DNA of 55,772 nucleotides from an uncultured Negativicutes bacterium (GCA_947074185.1 CAMTOO010000004.1:1-55772), one strand, 5' to 3'. Shown: positions 36,099 to 45,878, counted from the stretch's first letter. Notes: a model not told the origin generated them from the sequence alone. Program-made: numbers and translations.

Positions 36099-36644
36099 AT
36101 GAAAAAATTTGTATGTTCCGTATGTGGTTATGTTCATGAAGGAGATTCTGCTCCAGCACAATGTCCTCAATGTAAAGCTCCTGGTTCAAAATTTGTAGAA
36201 CAAGGTGGAGATAAAGTTTGGGCTGCTGAACACGTTATTGGTGTAGCTGCTGATGTTCCTGAAGATATTAAAGAAGATTTACGCGCTAACTTCAATGGCG
36301 AATGCTGCGAAGTTGGTATGTACCTTGCAATGGCTCGTGTAGCTCATCGTGAAGGTTATCCAGAAATCGGTTTATACTGGGAAAAAGCTGCTTATGAAGA
36401 AGCTGAACATGCAGCAAAATTTGCTGAACTTCTTGGTGAAGTAGTAACTGCTTCTACTAAAGAAAACCTCGCTATGCGTGTTGAAGCTGAAAACGGTGCT
36501 ACTATGGGTAAAACTGATTTAGCTAAACGTGCTAAAGAATTAGGTTTAGATGCTATCCATGACACAGTTCATGAAATGGCTCGTGACGAAGCTCGTCATG
36601 GTAAAGCTTTCGAAGGTCTTTTAAACCGTTATTTCGGTAAATAA
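36099..36644 (+). CDS. Reverse rubrerythrin
   Basis: The 181-residue protein starts at ATG 36099 behind TGGAGGAA. An N-terminal rubredoxin-like iron site (Cys6, Cys9, Cys22, Cys25) precedes a ferritin-like diiron domain with EEAEHA and DEARHG. Classical rubrerythrin has the opposite domain order. Reverse rubrerythrins of anaerobes reduce hydrogen peroxide and oxygen with electrons from NADH-linked donors. The Fur/PerR-like box agrees with a role in oxidative stress. Confidence 0.93.
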   Translation: MKKFVCSVCGYVHEGDSAPAQCPQCKAPGSKFVEQGGDKVWAAEHVIGVAADVPEDIKEDLRANFNGECCEVGMYLAMARVAHREGYPEIGLYWEKAAYEEAEHAAKFAELLGEVVTASTKENLAMRVEAENGATMGKTDLAKRAKELGLDAIHDTVHEMARDEARHGKAFEGLLNRYFGK

Positions 36645-36696
36645 TGTTTCCCTTAATTCTTGAAAAATAGGATTTATCATACTTCAAAACCCTAAA

Positions 36697-36735
36697 AAAA
36701 TCCCTGTTACTTAATAGTAACAGGGATTTTTGTTT
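36697..36735. terminator. Bidirectional terminator between rubrerythrin and the pseudopilin genes
   Basis: aaaatccctgttac and gtaacagggatttt pair perfectly with a 6-base loop, with a T run on one side and an A run on the other. Confidence 0.9.
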
Positions 36736-36738
36736 TTA

Positions 36739-37983
36739 TTAATACATGCCTGCTGGCAATTTAAAGTTTACGTCATCCATAACACTTGTGTCATAGGTTA
36801 CTGGTCCTTTTAGCGTCACACTAGTTTTTGCTAAAAGTTGACCAACGATGCCACTACTATTTTCAATAATAATACTTTTGTTGGAAGAAACATAAGTTTT
36901 CTGTAAAGCTTTAGTTGGAGTATCGCCAATTATTACATCACCATTGGAAACAATCATATACATGCCCGCACTACCACCAAAAGCATTTGTTAAATTTAAA
37001 TCGCCATTTGTTATGATACGAACCTTGCCTGTATAGTTACCCCCTAATCTAATTTTGTTCGTTGAACTAAAAATTAAAGTAACTGGTTTGCCTGTTGCAG
37101 GTCCATTAAAGGTTATATTTATACTAGAATCAGCAGCATAATTATCAACGTAGATGATGGTTCCACCTGCGGCGCTTGCATCAATAGTACTCCACTCTTG
37201 ATATTGTGATCCGGCATCCCAATAATATTTCTTGTCAGCAGCTAAAACAGTTGTCCAGTTTTTGCTAATCGCATCATCAAATGAATAACTACTAGCTGAG
37301 AAGAAACCTGCTGGCACTTGAGTTTTGATTGGGTATAAATAGGATCCGCCATTTGCAGCATTACCTAATCCACCACCTGTATTATCTGTAATAGAACTTG
37401 CGTAAATATTACCACCCGTTATGTTCGAAGTATTCTCTACAGTAATATTCCCGCCAGTTTGTACTACACCAGGTAGTGCAGGTTTTTCGGAATATTCTTC
37501 AGTATCATCTGGATCTTCAGGTGTAATAGTCATGTTTTTTTTAATTACTTTACGTGTTCCTCTGCTAGAACCTACCGCTGTAATATCAAAACCTACTACA
37601 TCACCTTTTTCAACGCCTGATGCTCCCAAATAACGTTTAACTCCATCTTTTACAAAAGTAACACTAACAGCATACCAGTCGCCATTTTTATCAGTTATAA
37701 CAGTTGTTGGTAACGAAGTTATATCATTCATCACTGTTTGACTGTTATCAGGAAAATTATCATTTGTAGAAAGCCAGTCCCAGTTTGCATTATTATATTT
37801 TAGTTGTGAAACAGCTCTTGTAAGACCAGCTTCTGCTGCATACCAAGCTTTTTGCCCAGTTTCATCAGAAGATGAAGCTGTTTGCTCTACCGTCATCAAC
37901 ATTAACCAGCTGCCACCCGCTAAAAGTAGCAGTAAAGCAAAAACTAATGTAATAGCAGCAATAGAGCCTTTTTGTGATTTCAT
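36739..37983 (-). CDS. Minor pseudopilin, PilX/GspK-like
   Basis: The 414-residue protein begins with a short basic leader, SQKG, then a long hydrophobic helix (SIAAITLVFALLLLLAGGSW). The fifth residue of the mature helix is Ile, not Glu, as in GspK-type tip proteins. It continues WYAAEAGLTRAVSQL, the PilX_N pattern, and a large beta-rich domain with much Gly and Asn. It is the third of three pseudopilin genes in a row. Type IV pilus motor genes are not in the window. Confidence 0.82.
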   Translation of the reverse strand: MKSQKGSIAAITLVFALLLLLAGGSWLMLMTVEQTASSSDETGQKAWYAAEAGLTRAVSQLKYNNANWDWLSTNDNFPDNSQTVMNDITSLPTTVITDKNGDWYAVSVTFVKDGVKRYLGASGVEKGDVVGFDITAVGSSRGTRKVIKKNMTITPEDPDDTEEYSEKPALPGVVQTGGNITVENTSNITGGNIYASSITDNTGGGLGNAANGGSYLYPIKTQVPAGFFSASSYSFDDAISKNWTTVLAADKKYYWDAGSQYQEWSTIDASAAGGTIIYVDNYAADSSINITFNGPATGKPVTLIFSSTNKIRLGGNYTGKVRIITNGDLNLTNAFGGSAGMYMIVSNGDVIIGDTPTKALQKTYVSSNKSIIIENSSGIVGQLLAKTSVTLKGPVTYDTSVMDDVNFKLPAGMY

Positions 37984-38002
37984 AATTTCACCTGCTTACT
38001 TA

Positions 38003-39154
38003 TTAATATGGAATCCAATGTCCACCAGGAGTATTTGCCCAGTCATAAATTGTTGTATCTCTAAACCAATCTGGGAATGGTATTGCTGGATATCCAGATT
38101 TTGTACTTGCATTGAACCATCTGAAGTCTGTTATGGAAAGCACTTGTAAATTTAGGTTGCTAGAAGAACTATGCCAACGTTCATATTGATACCACTTACG
38201 ATTATCGTGATCATAAACAAAATTTGTATTCCAATTACCTGTTGCTTGATTGCTTGCTGATGCAAACAAGAAAGTATTTTCTGGAATATTTGGTGTTGCA
38301 CAATATGACCTGATATAGAAAGTTTCTGTTACTTTACTATCTCCTCTTCTCTTCACATAACTTAATGAAATTGTTGGCCACTGATTTCCATAAACTTCTG
38401 CAAATAAATATTTGAGAATATTATCATTGCTAAGCCAGCTGCCATACGTAATCAAAACATCATAAATAGCTTTTTCTTGTGGAGTCAAAGAACCATAGTT
38501 GCTTTTACCCTTTTGGAAAATTGTTGCTGCTTCAATATATTTTTCACGAATATCTTTAATAGGATCTTCTTGCTCTTCTATTCGTGGATGAACTCTTGTT
38601 TTTAAGGTATCAATTTTTTCTGTTTTTTCAAATTTAAATTTAACTGGAAGGGTAATAGTATAAAGATTAGCTTCTTCTCCTGCAACTTCCAGAAACTTTT
38701 CATAAACTACAGGAAAATCGCTACCGTCGCCTTTAAAGCCACTATTTTTCTCGTCTTTCGGAAAAATAACCGTAGTAACCTTTCCGTCATCCGTTTTTTT
38801 AATTTCAATTTGTTTTTTATTACCATTAAGCCATTTAATCATCCGTATACGTTCTATTTCATTACCATTGCTAATATCGGTATGTTTATCAAAGTGCTTA
38901 GCTGTATAACTAAATGATTCGCTAGTATTAGTTGGTTCTTTTGGATCTAAAGTTGGCATGCTAGCAAAACGTAAGGTTGTTTTTAAATCATCCATTACAA
39001 GGCGAGCTTCTTCAAAAGCAACTTGCTGTGTTTGCCCAGCACCCATGGATTTTAAACTCACACCAAACAATCTCGTCCCTACACCTAGGGCGATACCTAT
39101 AACAGCTACTGCAACTATTAATTCAATTAGTGAGAATCCTTTACTTTTTTTCAT
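38003..39154 (-). CDS. Minor pseudopilin, PilW/GspJ-like
   Basis: The 383-residue protein has a classical type III signal, KSKGFSLIELIVAVAVIGIAL, cut after Gly with Phe1 and Glu5 in place. The rest is a large soluble domain of unknown fold. With its two neighbours it probably forms the initiating tip complex of a pilus or type II-like system. Confidence 0.88.
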   Translation of the reverse strand: MKKSKGFSLIELIVAVAVIGIALGVGTRLFGVSLKSMGAGQTQQVAFEEARLVMDDLKTTLRFASMPTLDPKEPTNTSESFSYTAKHFDKHTDISNGNEIERIRMIKWLNGNKKQIEIKKTDDGKVTTVIFPKDEKNSGFKGDGSDFPVVYEKFLEVAGEEANLYTITLPVKFKFEKTEKIDTLKTRVHPRIEEQEDPIKDIREKYIEAATIFQKGKSNYGSLTPQEKAIYDVLITYGSWLSNDNILKYLFAEVYGNQWPTISLSYVKRRGDSKVTETFYIRSYCATPNIPENTFLFASASNQATGNWNTNFVYDHDNRKWYQYERWHSSSSNLNLQVLSITDFRWFNASTKSGYPAIPFPDWFRDTTIYDWANTPGGHWIPY

Positions 39155-39173
39155 TGCCGCTCCTTTAATATTT

Positions 39174-39626
39174 CTATACCTCTCTAGAGATATATGTTCT
39201 CATTATAAGAGTTTCCTCTTTAGTATCTTTCCAAGTCACCTTTACTTCAACTGGAACTAAATATTTGTCCCCTTTATGATATGCATCACTTCCTACCGCA
39301 CGAGTTAATACTGTAGTATCAATTTCCGCTTCAAAAGTTTCTCCATCTAAAACTACTGTTTTGTTAGTATTTGCAGCAGCTGCAAAATCTAAGATGACGG
39401 TAATATTTTTACCATCCATAGTTTTCATTAGTTCTAATCTCTCAGCTGCAATATGAACAGCCTTGTTTAATTGGGTCGCATTGTACCTAGTTTCTGTCCC
39501 TTGTATATACCAATAAGCTAAACTACATAAAGCAAGTCCGATAATAAGAACTGCTATAAGTCCATCCATAAGCAAAAAGCCACTTTTATCTTTTTTTAAT
39601 TTTTCAACAGATTTCATCATATGCAC
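39174..39626 (-). CDS. Minor pseudopilin, PilV/GspI-like
   Basis: The 150-residue protein has the signal DKSGFLLMDGLIAVLIIGLAL; after cleavage the fifth residue is Asp instead of the usual Glu. The C-terminal region is beta-rich. The start may be GTG 39626 (7 bases after AAAGGTGG) or the ATG codons at 39620 and 39617. It is the first of three pseudopilin genes and follows the M48 protease gene by 47 bases. Confidence 0.85.
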   Translation of the reverse strand: MHMMKSVEKLKKDKSGFLLMDGLIAVLIIGLALCSLAYWYIQGTETRYNATQLNKAVHIAAERLELMKTMDGKNITVILDFAAAANTNKTVVLDGETFEAEIDTTVLTRAVGSDAYHKGDKYLVPVEVKVTWKDTKEETLIMRTYISREV

Positions 39627-39673
39627 ATTCTTACCACCTTTCTTTAAGTGTATTCTTTGTTATATTATAAGGA

Positions 39674-40735
39674 TTAGGCTGCTGCTTTATATGTTTTTGC
39701 AGCATTAACCATATTTGCCCAATTTCTCAAAAGCCCTGTACATGCATTAGCATAACTTCCTAATGAGCCAAAACCTTTTGCGTCTTGTGGATATAAATTA
39801 ATAACTTCTATATCATCATAATAAATTGTCGCACGGTTACCATGATTTTGTACAATAAAACGATTTGGTTGAATAAGACCTCTTTCACGAACTGCATAAA
39901 GTCCACCAGCTAATAAGTAAGCTCTATATTTCGCTTTAGTATTGGCAACTTCTTCTGTCATATTGAAAGTCCAATCACCTTCTTTTACCGTTGCGGTTCC
40001 ATTTTCATTTACAATAACATCTGGTTTAATTTTTAATGGAGCTAATTGTTTTTGAATTCTTTTTAAGCGTTCTTCTGGTTCTGGATGAGAAGCAAATAGT
40101 CCGTAACCAGGATTGCCTTTTTCTGCAGCTAAATCTTCTAATTTGCTTGTAGTAACCAGCATTCCGTAAGGATTAAGATCTGCAGCTATCATATTTCGTA
40201 AGCCTTCTTTATCGGCACCACGTTCATCCGTTCTGCTATAGCCAGAGGTTAACATTTGTGAAGCAACACTTGCCGCTTGGATGTTTCTACCACCAGTAAT
40301 AGCTATTAATGCAATATTAGTTAAAAGACTTTTTTCCATTTGTCCAATAGTATGTTTTTTAACTACGTGACTTACTTCATGCGCTAACACACCAGCAAGC
40401 TCTGCATCTGATGGCATATAATCAACAAGTCCTTTAAACACATAGATAAATCCACCTGGTGCCGCCAAAGCGTTGATTGAATCGTCATTTAACACTTTGA
40501 AACTATATTCTAGGTCTTGACGGCCACAATATTTTACTAACTCTTGACCAAGACGATTTACTCTTTCTTGCATCGCTCTATCTGGATATAAACCATATTT
40601 TTGTTCAAGTTCGATTGCTGTCTTGCGACCCATCTCTATCTCTTGCTCTTTACTAATTAACCCTGCATCGCAACTTGGTGTGAACATGAAAAAACAAATG
40701 AAAAGCACTGATAATACTAATATTACTTTTTTCAT
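39674..40735 (-). CDS. M48-family exported zinc metalloprotease
   Basis: The 353-residue protein has a signal peptide (cleavage near CDA-G) and the M48 core ELAGVLAHEVSHVVKKH with the HEXXH zinc site and a downstream Glu region (YSRTDERGADKEGL). ASHPEPEERLKRI is also typical of this family. BepA and LoiP, related proteins, tend outer-membrane assembly. The last 130 residues are an added domain I cannot name. It lies upstream of the pseudopilin genes and may share their transcript. Confidence 0.9.
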   Translation of the reverse strand: MKKVILVLSVLFICFFMFTPSCDAGLISKEQEIEMGRKTAIELEQKYGLYPDRAMQERVNRLGQELVKYCGRQDLEYSFKVLNDDSINALAAPGGFIYVFKGLVDYMPSDAELAGVLAHEVSHVVKKHTIGQMEKSLLTNIALIAITGGRNIQAASVASQMLTSGYSRTDERGADKEGLRNMIAADLNPYGMLVTTSKLEDLAAEKGNPGYGLFASHPEPEERLKRIQKQLAPLKIKPDVIVNENGTATVKEGDWTFNMTEEVANTKAKYRAYLLAGGLYAVRERGLIQPNRFIVQNHGNRATIYYDDIEVINLYPQDAKGFGSLGSYANACTGLLRNWANMVNAAKTYKAAA

Positions 40736-40818
40736 TAAAATAGTCCTTCTTTCACTAGAGGTAATAAAAACTCTATCTTGTATATATTCTATATTTTAAT
40801 TTAAATTTCCTTTTTATA

Positions 40819-40847
40819 TTGCACCTTATATATACTAATTGTATAAT
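40819..40847 (+). promoter_or_regulatory. Promoter of the small membrane protein gene
   Basis: TTGCAC (40819-40824), a 17-base spacer and TATAAT (40842-40847). Confidence 0.75.
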
Positions 40848-40915
40848 AAAATATGTACTTAATACAACTATATTAACATAAAATTCTTATTATTTTAAAA
40901 TCAAGGAGTGAACTA

Positions 40916-41206
40916 ATGGATTTTAGCACCATTCTTAGTAAAATATTATATGGAATAAGTGGTTTTTGTTTCGGAATTTTTGCCTCAAGATTTAGTATTT
41001 TTTCTTTAGCAAATATTCTTCTTCTAAAAACCAAAGGTTTTAGTGGTGAAAATATCATTCGCACAATACCTTTTATCTTATTTTTGGCTTTAGCCTTCTT
41101 TATTTTCCCTATTTATTTTATCAATAAAACTGAAATTGGTGGTTATGTCTACTATGTAGCATTATTATTATTTTTCACTAAAGGCTTTAATAATCTTCGC
41201 AAATAA
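40916..41206 (+). CDS. Small membrane protein, unknown
   Basis: This 96-residue protein has about three membrane helices (near 8-25, 48-68 and 75-90), positively charged loops and no motif I recognise. It has a good promoter, the ribosome site AAGGAGTG and its own terminator, so it is very probably a real gene. Confidence 0.75.
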   Translation: MDFSTILSKILYGISGFCFGIFASRFSIFSLANILLLKTKGFSGENIIRTIPFILFLALAFFIFPIYFINKTEIGGYVYYVALLLFFTKGFNNLRK

Positions 41207-41209
41207 AAG

Positions 41210-41243
41210 AACCTGCTACTAGAAAATTCTAATAGCAGGTTTA
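41210..41243. terminator. Terminator after the small membrane protein gene
   Basis: aacctgctactagaa and ttctaatagcaggtt pair with one wobble and a T-rich tail; the convergent DUF362 gene ends at 41247 and may use the other strand. Confidence 0.82.
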
Positions 41244-41246
41244 TTT

Positions 41247-42374
41247 TTATGCTTTTATTAATTCGTATTCGCGAGTTCCTATGCCAATTTTTTCTGCATG
41301 TTCTAAACAACTTTTCCATTCAGATTCAGGAGTACTATTATGGAAATGATCGTGCCCTGTGCATTCTGCTGGATGTTTTTTCATATTATCGCTTAATTGA
41401 GAATCTGGTAATGGCGCTGCTGCATTTACTAAATCTGCGCAAGCCATATCAAGCGCAACTGGATCAAAAGATGCTAACATCCCAATATCACCAACAATAG
41501 GCGCATCATTTTCTGCATGACAATCACAGTTAGGGGATACGTCAACTATTAAACTAACATGAAAATGTGGTCTATCTGCTAGGATAGCGCTAGTATATTC
41601 TGCCATTTTTTTATTTAAAACTTCCATAGAAGAATCATATTGGGTAGCAATTGCATCTACTGGACAACGTCCTAAACAACGTCCGCAACCTAGGCATTTA
41701 GCTTGGTCTATGGTTGCTTTTTTATTTTCAATAACAGGTGCGTTATGAGCACAAATCGCCACACAAGCTCCGCAACCGATACATTTTTTTTCAACTACAT
41801 ATGGTTTGCTATCAGAGTGCATTTCCATTTTGCCAGCGCGAGAGCCACCGCCCATGCCAATATTTTTAATAGCACCACCAAAACCTGTCATTTCATGACC
41901 TTTAAAGTGAGTTAAGGAAATCAAAACATCAGCATCCATTAAAGCTCTACCAATTTTTGCTGTTTTTAAAACTTCACCATTAGGAACTGGAACTTCTAGT
42001 TCATCAGTACCTTTTAAGCCATCTGCAATAATAGTATGGCAGCCTGTAGCAAATGGATTGAAGCCATTTTCATAAGCAGTATCAAGATGTTCTAAACCAT
42101 GTTTTCTTTTGCCAACATACAAAGTATTACAATCAGTTAAGAACGGTCTACCACCAGCTTCTTTAACTATATCCACAAGTACTTTTGCATAGTTTGGGCG
42201 TAAATAAGCCAAATTGCCAGCTTCTCCAAAATGCAATTTTATAGCAACAAATTTATTTGTAAAATCAATATCACCAATACCTGCTGCTTTAGCTACCTTA
42301 GCCAACTTTTGTGGCAAGGTAAGTCCTCCATAAGGTGTACGAAAATCCGTAAAATAAACTTTTGATTTCTCCAT
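41247..42374 (-). CDS. DUF362 protein with two 4Fe-4S clusters
   Basis: The 375-residue protein joins a DUF362 domain (KLHFGEAGNLAYLRP, GGRPFLTDCNTLY, LTHFKGHEMTGFGGAIKNIG) with a ferredoxin insert around residues 190-245 that holds CIGCGACVAIC and CLGCGRCLGRCP. It is common in anaerobes and thought to act in electron transfer, but no reaction is established. AAAGGAGC precedes the start. Confidence 0.9.
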   Translation of the reverse strand: MEKSKVYFTDFRTPYGGLTLPQKLAKVAKAAGIGDIDFTNKFVAIKLHFGEAGNLAYLRPNYAKVLVDIVKEAGGRPFLTDCNTLYVGKRKHGLEHLDTAYENGFNPFATGCHTIIADGLKGTDELEVPVPNGEVLKTAKIGRALMDADVLISLTHFKGHEMTGFGGAIKNIGMGGGSRAGKMEMHSDSKPYVVEKKCIGCGACVAICAHNAPVIENKKATIDQAKCLGCGRCLGRCPVDAIATQYDSSMEVLNKKMAEYTSAILADRPHFHVSLIVDVSPNCDCHAENDAPIVGDIGMLASFDPVALDMACADLVNAAAPLPDSQLSDNMKKHPAECTGHDHFHNSTPESEWKSCLEHAEKIGIGTREYELIKA

Positions 42375-42483
42375 ATCTTCTGCTCCTTTGCTCTACTTTA
42401 TTTAATAGTTTCACGCTCTATTTTTATTGTGATATCTATTGTTATTTTCATTTTAACACTTTGAGTTCACTCTAAGTCAAGGC

Positions 42484-43299
42484 TTATAAAATATTTGGCA
42501 AAAACAAATCTTTAGTATCTACACAAGGCTTTCCTAATTTTCTTGTAGCTACAAAGGTTCCATGGCAATCGCTGCCACCGCTAATCATTAAATTGTGTTT
42601 TTTGCAATAATCTAATAAGATTTTAGTTTCTCGCTCGTCATGCTCTGAATGAAAACATTCAAAACCATCGATAGGTTCATCTCGTAAATTCTCCAAACAA
42701 TCTTCTAATACAGTGCCATGAAAATCACTTGCAACGTGAGCACAAATCGCTACACCTCCTGCATCATGAATAACTTTTGCAACTATGTCTACAGGCGGAA
42801 AATTTGGAAATCCTAGTGCGTTTTCGGCGGTGAAAATTCTTGAAAAAAAGTCATTAACATCGCCACATAAACTTTTATCTTGTAAGTATGCCAAAGCTTT
42901 CCAGCCGCCACGATGACGATTATATTCATAATCGTTAAATTCTTCCATAGTTATAGGCCAGCCTTTATCAACAAGAATTTGAATACTGTCTATATCCTTT
43001 TTATCCAATAAATATTCATTATGTGCTAACAATTTGAGCAATTCTTTATTAGTAACATCAATGCCATAACCTAAAATGTGATATTGATGCCCGTCTTTGG
43101 TAGCGCAAATTTCTGCTGCCGGAATAAATTTAATGCCTGCTGCTTTAGCTAGTTTTTCTGTCTCAGCTACATTTGCTACAGTATCATGATCTGTTAAAGC
43201 TAGTACCTCTAGTCTAGATTTTTTCGCTTCTTCTACTAACTGCTGTGGATCCCAAGTGCCATCAGAGGCAGTGCTATGTACATGCAAATCAGCTTTCAT
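42484..43299 (-). CDS. PHP-domain phosphoesterase
   Basis: I start this 271-residue protein at ATG 43299, whose GGGGGA site lies inside the end of the permease gene; the two overlap by 11 bases. It begins MKADLHVHSTASDGTW, the first PHP metal motif, with ALTDHDTV and GGSDCHGTF further on. Relatives hydrolyse nucleoside 3',5'-bisphosphates or the 5' ends of small RNAs (YciV/RNase AM type). Overlap with the zinc importer genes suggests shared transcription, and PHP enzymes do need divalent metals. Confidence 0.9.
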   Translation of the reverse strand: MKADLHVHSTASDGTWDPQQLVEEAKKSRLEVLALTDHDTVANVAETEKLAKAAGIKFIPAAEICATKDGHQYHILGYGIDVTNKELLKLLAHNEYLLDKKDIDSIQILVDKGWPITMEEFNDYEYNRHRGGWKALAYLQDKSLCGDVNDFFSRIFTAENALGFPNFPPVDIVAKVIHDAGGVAICAHVASDFHGTVLEDCLENLRDEPIDGFECFHSEHDERETKILLDYCKKHNLMISGGSDCHGTFVATRKLGKPCVDTKDLFLPNIL

Positions 43300-44176
43300 C
43301 TTTTTCCCCCATTGTTGCTTCAGAATGTGCGCAAATTGCACAAGGTTCATTTTCTAAAGTTTCTTTAGTAATTTTTTTACTATTAGTTATTTTATAGACA
43401 AGAGAACAAATAAAACATATTGTTCCTACGATTACTATTGTTCCACCAGGTGCTAAGTTTAAATAATAAGATAATATTAACCCTGAAAAAACAGAGAATA
43501 ATCCATAACCAATCCCACCCAAGATAGTCCCGCTAAAGCTTTTTGCTGTTTGCAAAGAGCAAGCAACTGGTATAACCATCATTGCAGATACTAATAAAAT
43601 ACCCACTATTCGCATCGCTAAGGCAACTGTCAAAGCTGTAAGAATTGTTAGTGCCATATTAAGTGTATTTATTGGTAAACCTGCAACTTTCGCAGAGGTT
43701 TCATCAAAAACTAAATATTGCAAAGGTCGGTAGAGCATTACTACAAAACAGCTAGCAATCACTCCTAAAGTTGCTATAAGCCACAAATCGCTTGTTGTAA
43801 TAGTCATCAAACTACCAAACAATATACTGCTTAAATTAAAGCCTCCCGTTTTATTAAGGCCTATAAAGATAATTGCTAAGGCAATACCACTATAAAAGAA
43901 AATAGCTAAAATCATATCACCATAATCTTTTAATTTTGTACGTGCCTTTTCAATAAATATTGCACCTAATACTGTTGCTACAACCCCAGAAATAACAGGT
44001 CCAACCCCCAAAAGTACGCCACCGGCAACACCGGCAAAAGCGATGTGCCCTAGTCCGTCACCCATCATAGATTGATGGCGCAAAACTAGGAAACTACCGA
44101 TAAGCGGACAGATAACCGCAACTATCAGTCCTGCAATCCAAGCACGTTGCATAAAATCTAATGCAAAAATTTCCAT
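43289..44176 (-). CDS. znuB: Zinc/manganese ABC importer permease
   Basis: The 295-residue protein has eight or nine membrane helices of the ABC-3 family with LRHQSMMGDGLGHIAFAGVAGG as two adjoining motifs. It forms the channel with the ATPase and binding protein encoded upstream. The C-terminal tail contains Cys and His residues (ENEPCAICAHSE), which could bind metal. Confidence 0.92.
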   Translation of the reverse strand: MEIFALDFMQRAWIAGLIVAVICPLIGSFLVLRHQSMMGDGLGHIAFAGVAGGVLLGVGPVISGVVATVLGAIFIEKARTKLKDYGDMILAIFFYSGIALAIIFIGLNKTGGFNLSSILFGSLMTITTSDLWLIATLGVIASCFVVMLYRPLQYLVFDETSAKVAGLPINTLNMALTILTALTVALAMRIVGILLVSAMMVIPVACSLQTAKSFSGTILGGIGYGLFSVFSGLILSYYLNLAPGGTIVIVGTICFICSLVYKITNSKKITKETLENEPCAICAHSEATMGEKDES

Positions 44177-44191
44177 TCAAGGACCTTCTTT

Positions 44192-44911
44192 CTATCTATA
44201 AAAATAGCCATGCTTGTGATGATGATTCAATGCTTCTTTTACATCTCCAAAGAAACATACACCATGATCTAAGCAAACTGCGTTTTTAGCGTATTTTACT
44301 GCTAAATCTAAATCATGAGAAACCATAATGATAGTCTTGCCTTCTTGCTCACTAAGGTCGCCTAACATTTGATAAAGTTCTGCTTTTGCTTCTGTATCAA
44401 TGCCAGTTGCCGGTTCATCTAGAAGCAAGATTTCCGGATTATTAACCATAGCTCTAGCTAAAAATACTCTTTGTTGTTGCCCGCCAGAAAGTTCTCCTAA
44501 CTTCTTAGAGGCTAAATCTTCTAAGTAAAATTTATTGATAATCGCATTTACTTTTAAGAGATCTTTACTCTTTAGACTTTTAAAAATATTGCCACTATTT
44601 ACTAACCCTAGTTCTACTACTTCGCGTACTTTAATAGGAAAGTCCTTTTGATTGCGTGCTGGATTTTGCGGAACATAACCTATTTTTTCCCAATGTTTAA
44701 ATGTATCAAGAGGTTCATCATAAATACGAATATCCCCTTTAGTAGGTTCTAAAATATTTGCTAACAATCTTAATAAAGTGCTTTTCCCAGCACCGTTTGG
44801 ACCAATAACAGCTAGAAAATCACCCTTTGTAATCTCTAAAGAAAGGTTGTGTAAAATCCAACCTTCGCCATAATTATAACTAAGATTATCTATTTTTATA
44901 ATTTTTTCCAC
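44192..44911 (-). CDS. znuC: Zinc/manganese ABC importer ATPase
   Basis: The 239-residue ATPase starts at GTG 44911 behind AAGGGATG. It has Walker A GPNGAGKST, the signature LSGGQQQR, Walker B ILLLDEPATGID and ends with a histidine-rich tail (NHHHKHGYF). The tail hints at metal sensing, which is inference. Confidence 0.94.
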   Translation of the reverse strand: MEKIIKIDNLSYNYGEGWILHNLSLEITKGDFLAVIGPNGAGKSTLLRLLANILEPTKGDIRIYDEPLDTFKHWEKIGYVPQNPARNQKDFPIKVREVVELGLVNSGNIFKSLKSKDLLKVNAIINKFYLEDLASKKLGELSGGQQQRVFLARAMVNNPEILLLDEPATGIDTEAKAELYQMLGDLSEQEGKTIIMVSHDLDLAVKYAKNAVCLDHGVCFFGDVKEALNHHHKHGYFYR

Positions 44912-44929
44912 AAAATCATCCCTTATGCA

Positions 44930-45814
44930 TTAATTTAATGCTTTTTCTAAATTCTTAATATTTTGTTCCATAATCTTCAAATAAGTTAAGCCTGCTACTT
45001 GTCCTTCGCTAGTTAAGCCTTCTAATGGATCTAAAACTAGAGTTTCTACATTAGCAGTTTTTGCTAAAGTTGTTGCTACTTTTGGATCAACTAATTCTTC
45101 AAAGAATATATATTTAATATTATTTTCTTTAATAAAGGTAACTAGTTTTGCTAAATCTGCTGGTGTCGGTTCTGCATCTGGGTGGAGTCCCACAATAGAT
45201 TTTTCTACTAAGCTATAGTCTTTTGCTAAATGACCAAAGGCTGCATGCAAAGTAATAAAATCTTTTCTTTTTCCGGCAGTTGCAATTTTTTCTAGCTTTT
45301 CGTCTAGTGCTTTTAATTCAGCAATATACGCAGCTGCGTTTTGTGTATAATAAGTTTTATTTGCGGAATCTTTTTCCTGCAAATTATCTCTTATGCGCTC
45401 TACCATTTTAATAGCTTTTTTAGGGCTTACCCAAATATGAGGGTCTGTTTTTCCATCAATGTCAAACATGCCAGCGCCAACTTCTACTGCAGTAGTAGTT
45501 TTGCCTAATTGGATATTTTTTGCCCAAGGTTCAATGCCGCCACCATTATAGAAAAATAGCTTAGCATTTTGAATTTGCCCAACATCTTTAGCGGACGGTT
45601 CCCAATCGTGTGGTTCTGCGCCTGCAGGAACCATAGTAATTACTTCTACTTTATCTTTACCGATATTTCTAGCAAACTCTGCTACTGGATAAAAACTTGC
45701 TATTACTTGATTTTTTTCATTATTTCCCGACTTTGTTGAAACATCTTTTTCACTGCTACAACCTACTAAAATCAGGAAACTTGCAAATAAAATGTATGTT
45801 ATTATTTTTTTCAT
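44930..45814 (-). CDS. znuA: Zinc/manganese-binding lipoprotein
   Basis: The 294-residue cluster A-I binding protein is lipid-anchored at Cys19 (LVGC). Metal ligands are visible in GAEPHDWEPS, TDPHIWVSP, TLHAAFGHLA and LDPLEGL. The long histidine-rich loop of many zinc proteins is absent. The remaining ligand set fits zinc better than manganese but does not settle it. It is the first gene of the operon. Confidence 0.92.
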   Translation of the reverse strand: MKKIITYILFASFLILVGCSSEKDVSTKSGNNEKNQVIASFYPVAEFARNIGKDKVEVITMVPAGAEPHDWEPSAKDVGQIQNAKLFFYNGGGIEPWAKNIQLGKTTTAVEVGAGMFDIDGKTDPHIWVSPKKAIKMVERIRDNLQEKDSANKTYYTQNAAAYIAELKALDEKLEKIATAGKRKDFITLHAAFGHLAKDYSLVEKSIVGLHPDAEPTPADLAKLVTFIKENNIKYIFFEELVDPKVATTLAKTANVETLVLDPLEGLTSEGQVAGLTYLKIMEQNIKNLEKALN

Positions 45815-45849
45815 ATAATTATTTCCCCGTCTATATTTTTTAAAACAAC

Positions 45850-45878
45850 TTGCATAAATTTATAAGAAAGAGTATCCT
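45850..45878 (+). promoter_or_regulatory. Probable promoter of the nicotinamidase gene
   Basis: TTGCAT (45850-45855), a 17-base spacer and TATCCT (45873-45878). The divergent znuA promoter must share this 103-base interval, but I see no clear Zur box. Confidence 0.5.
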
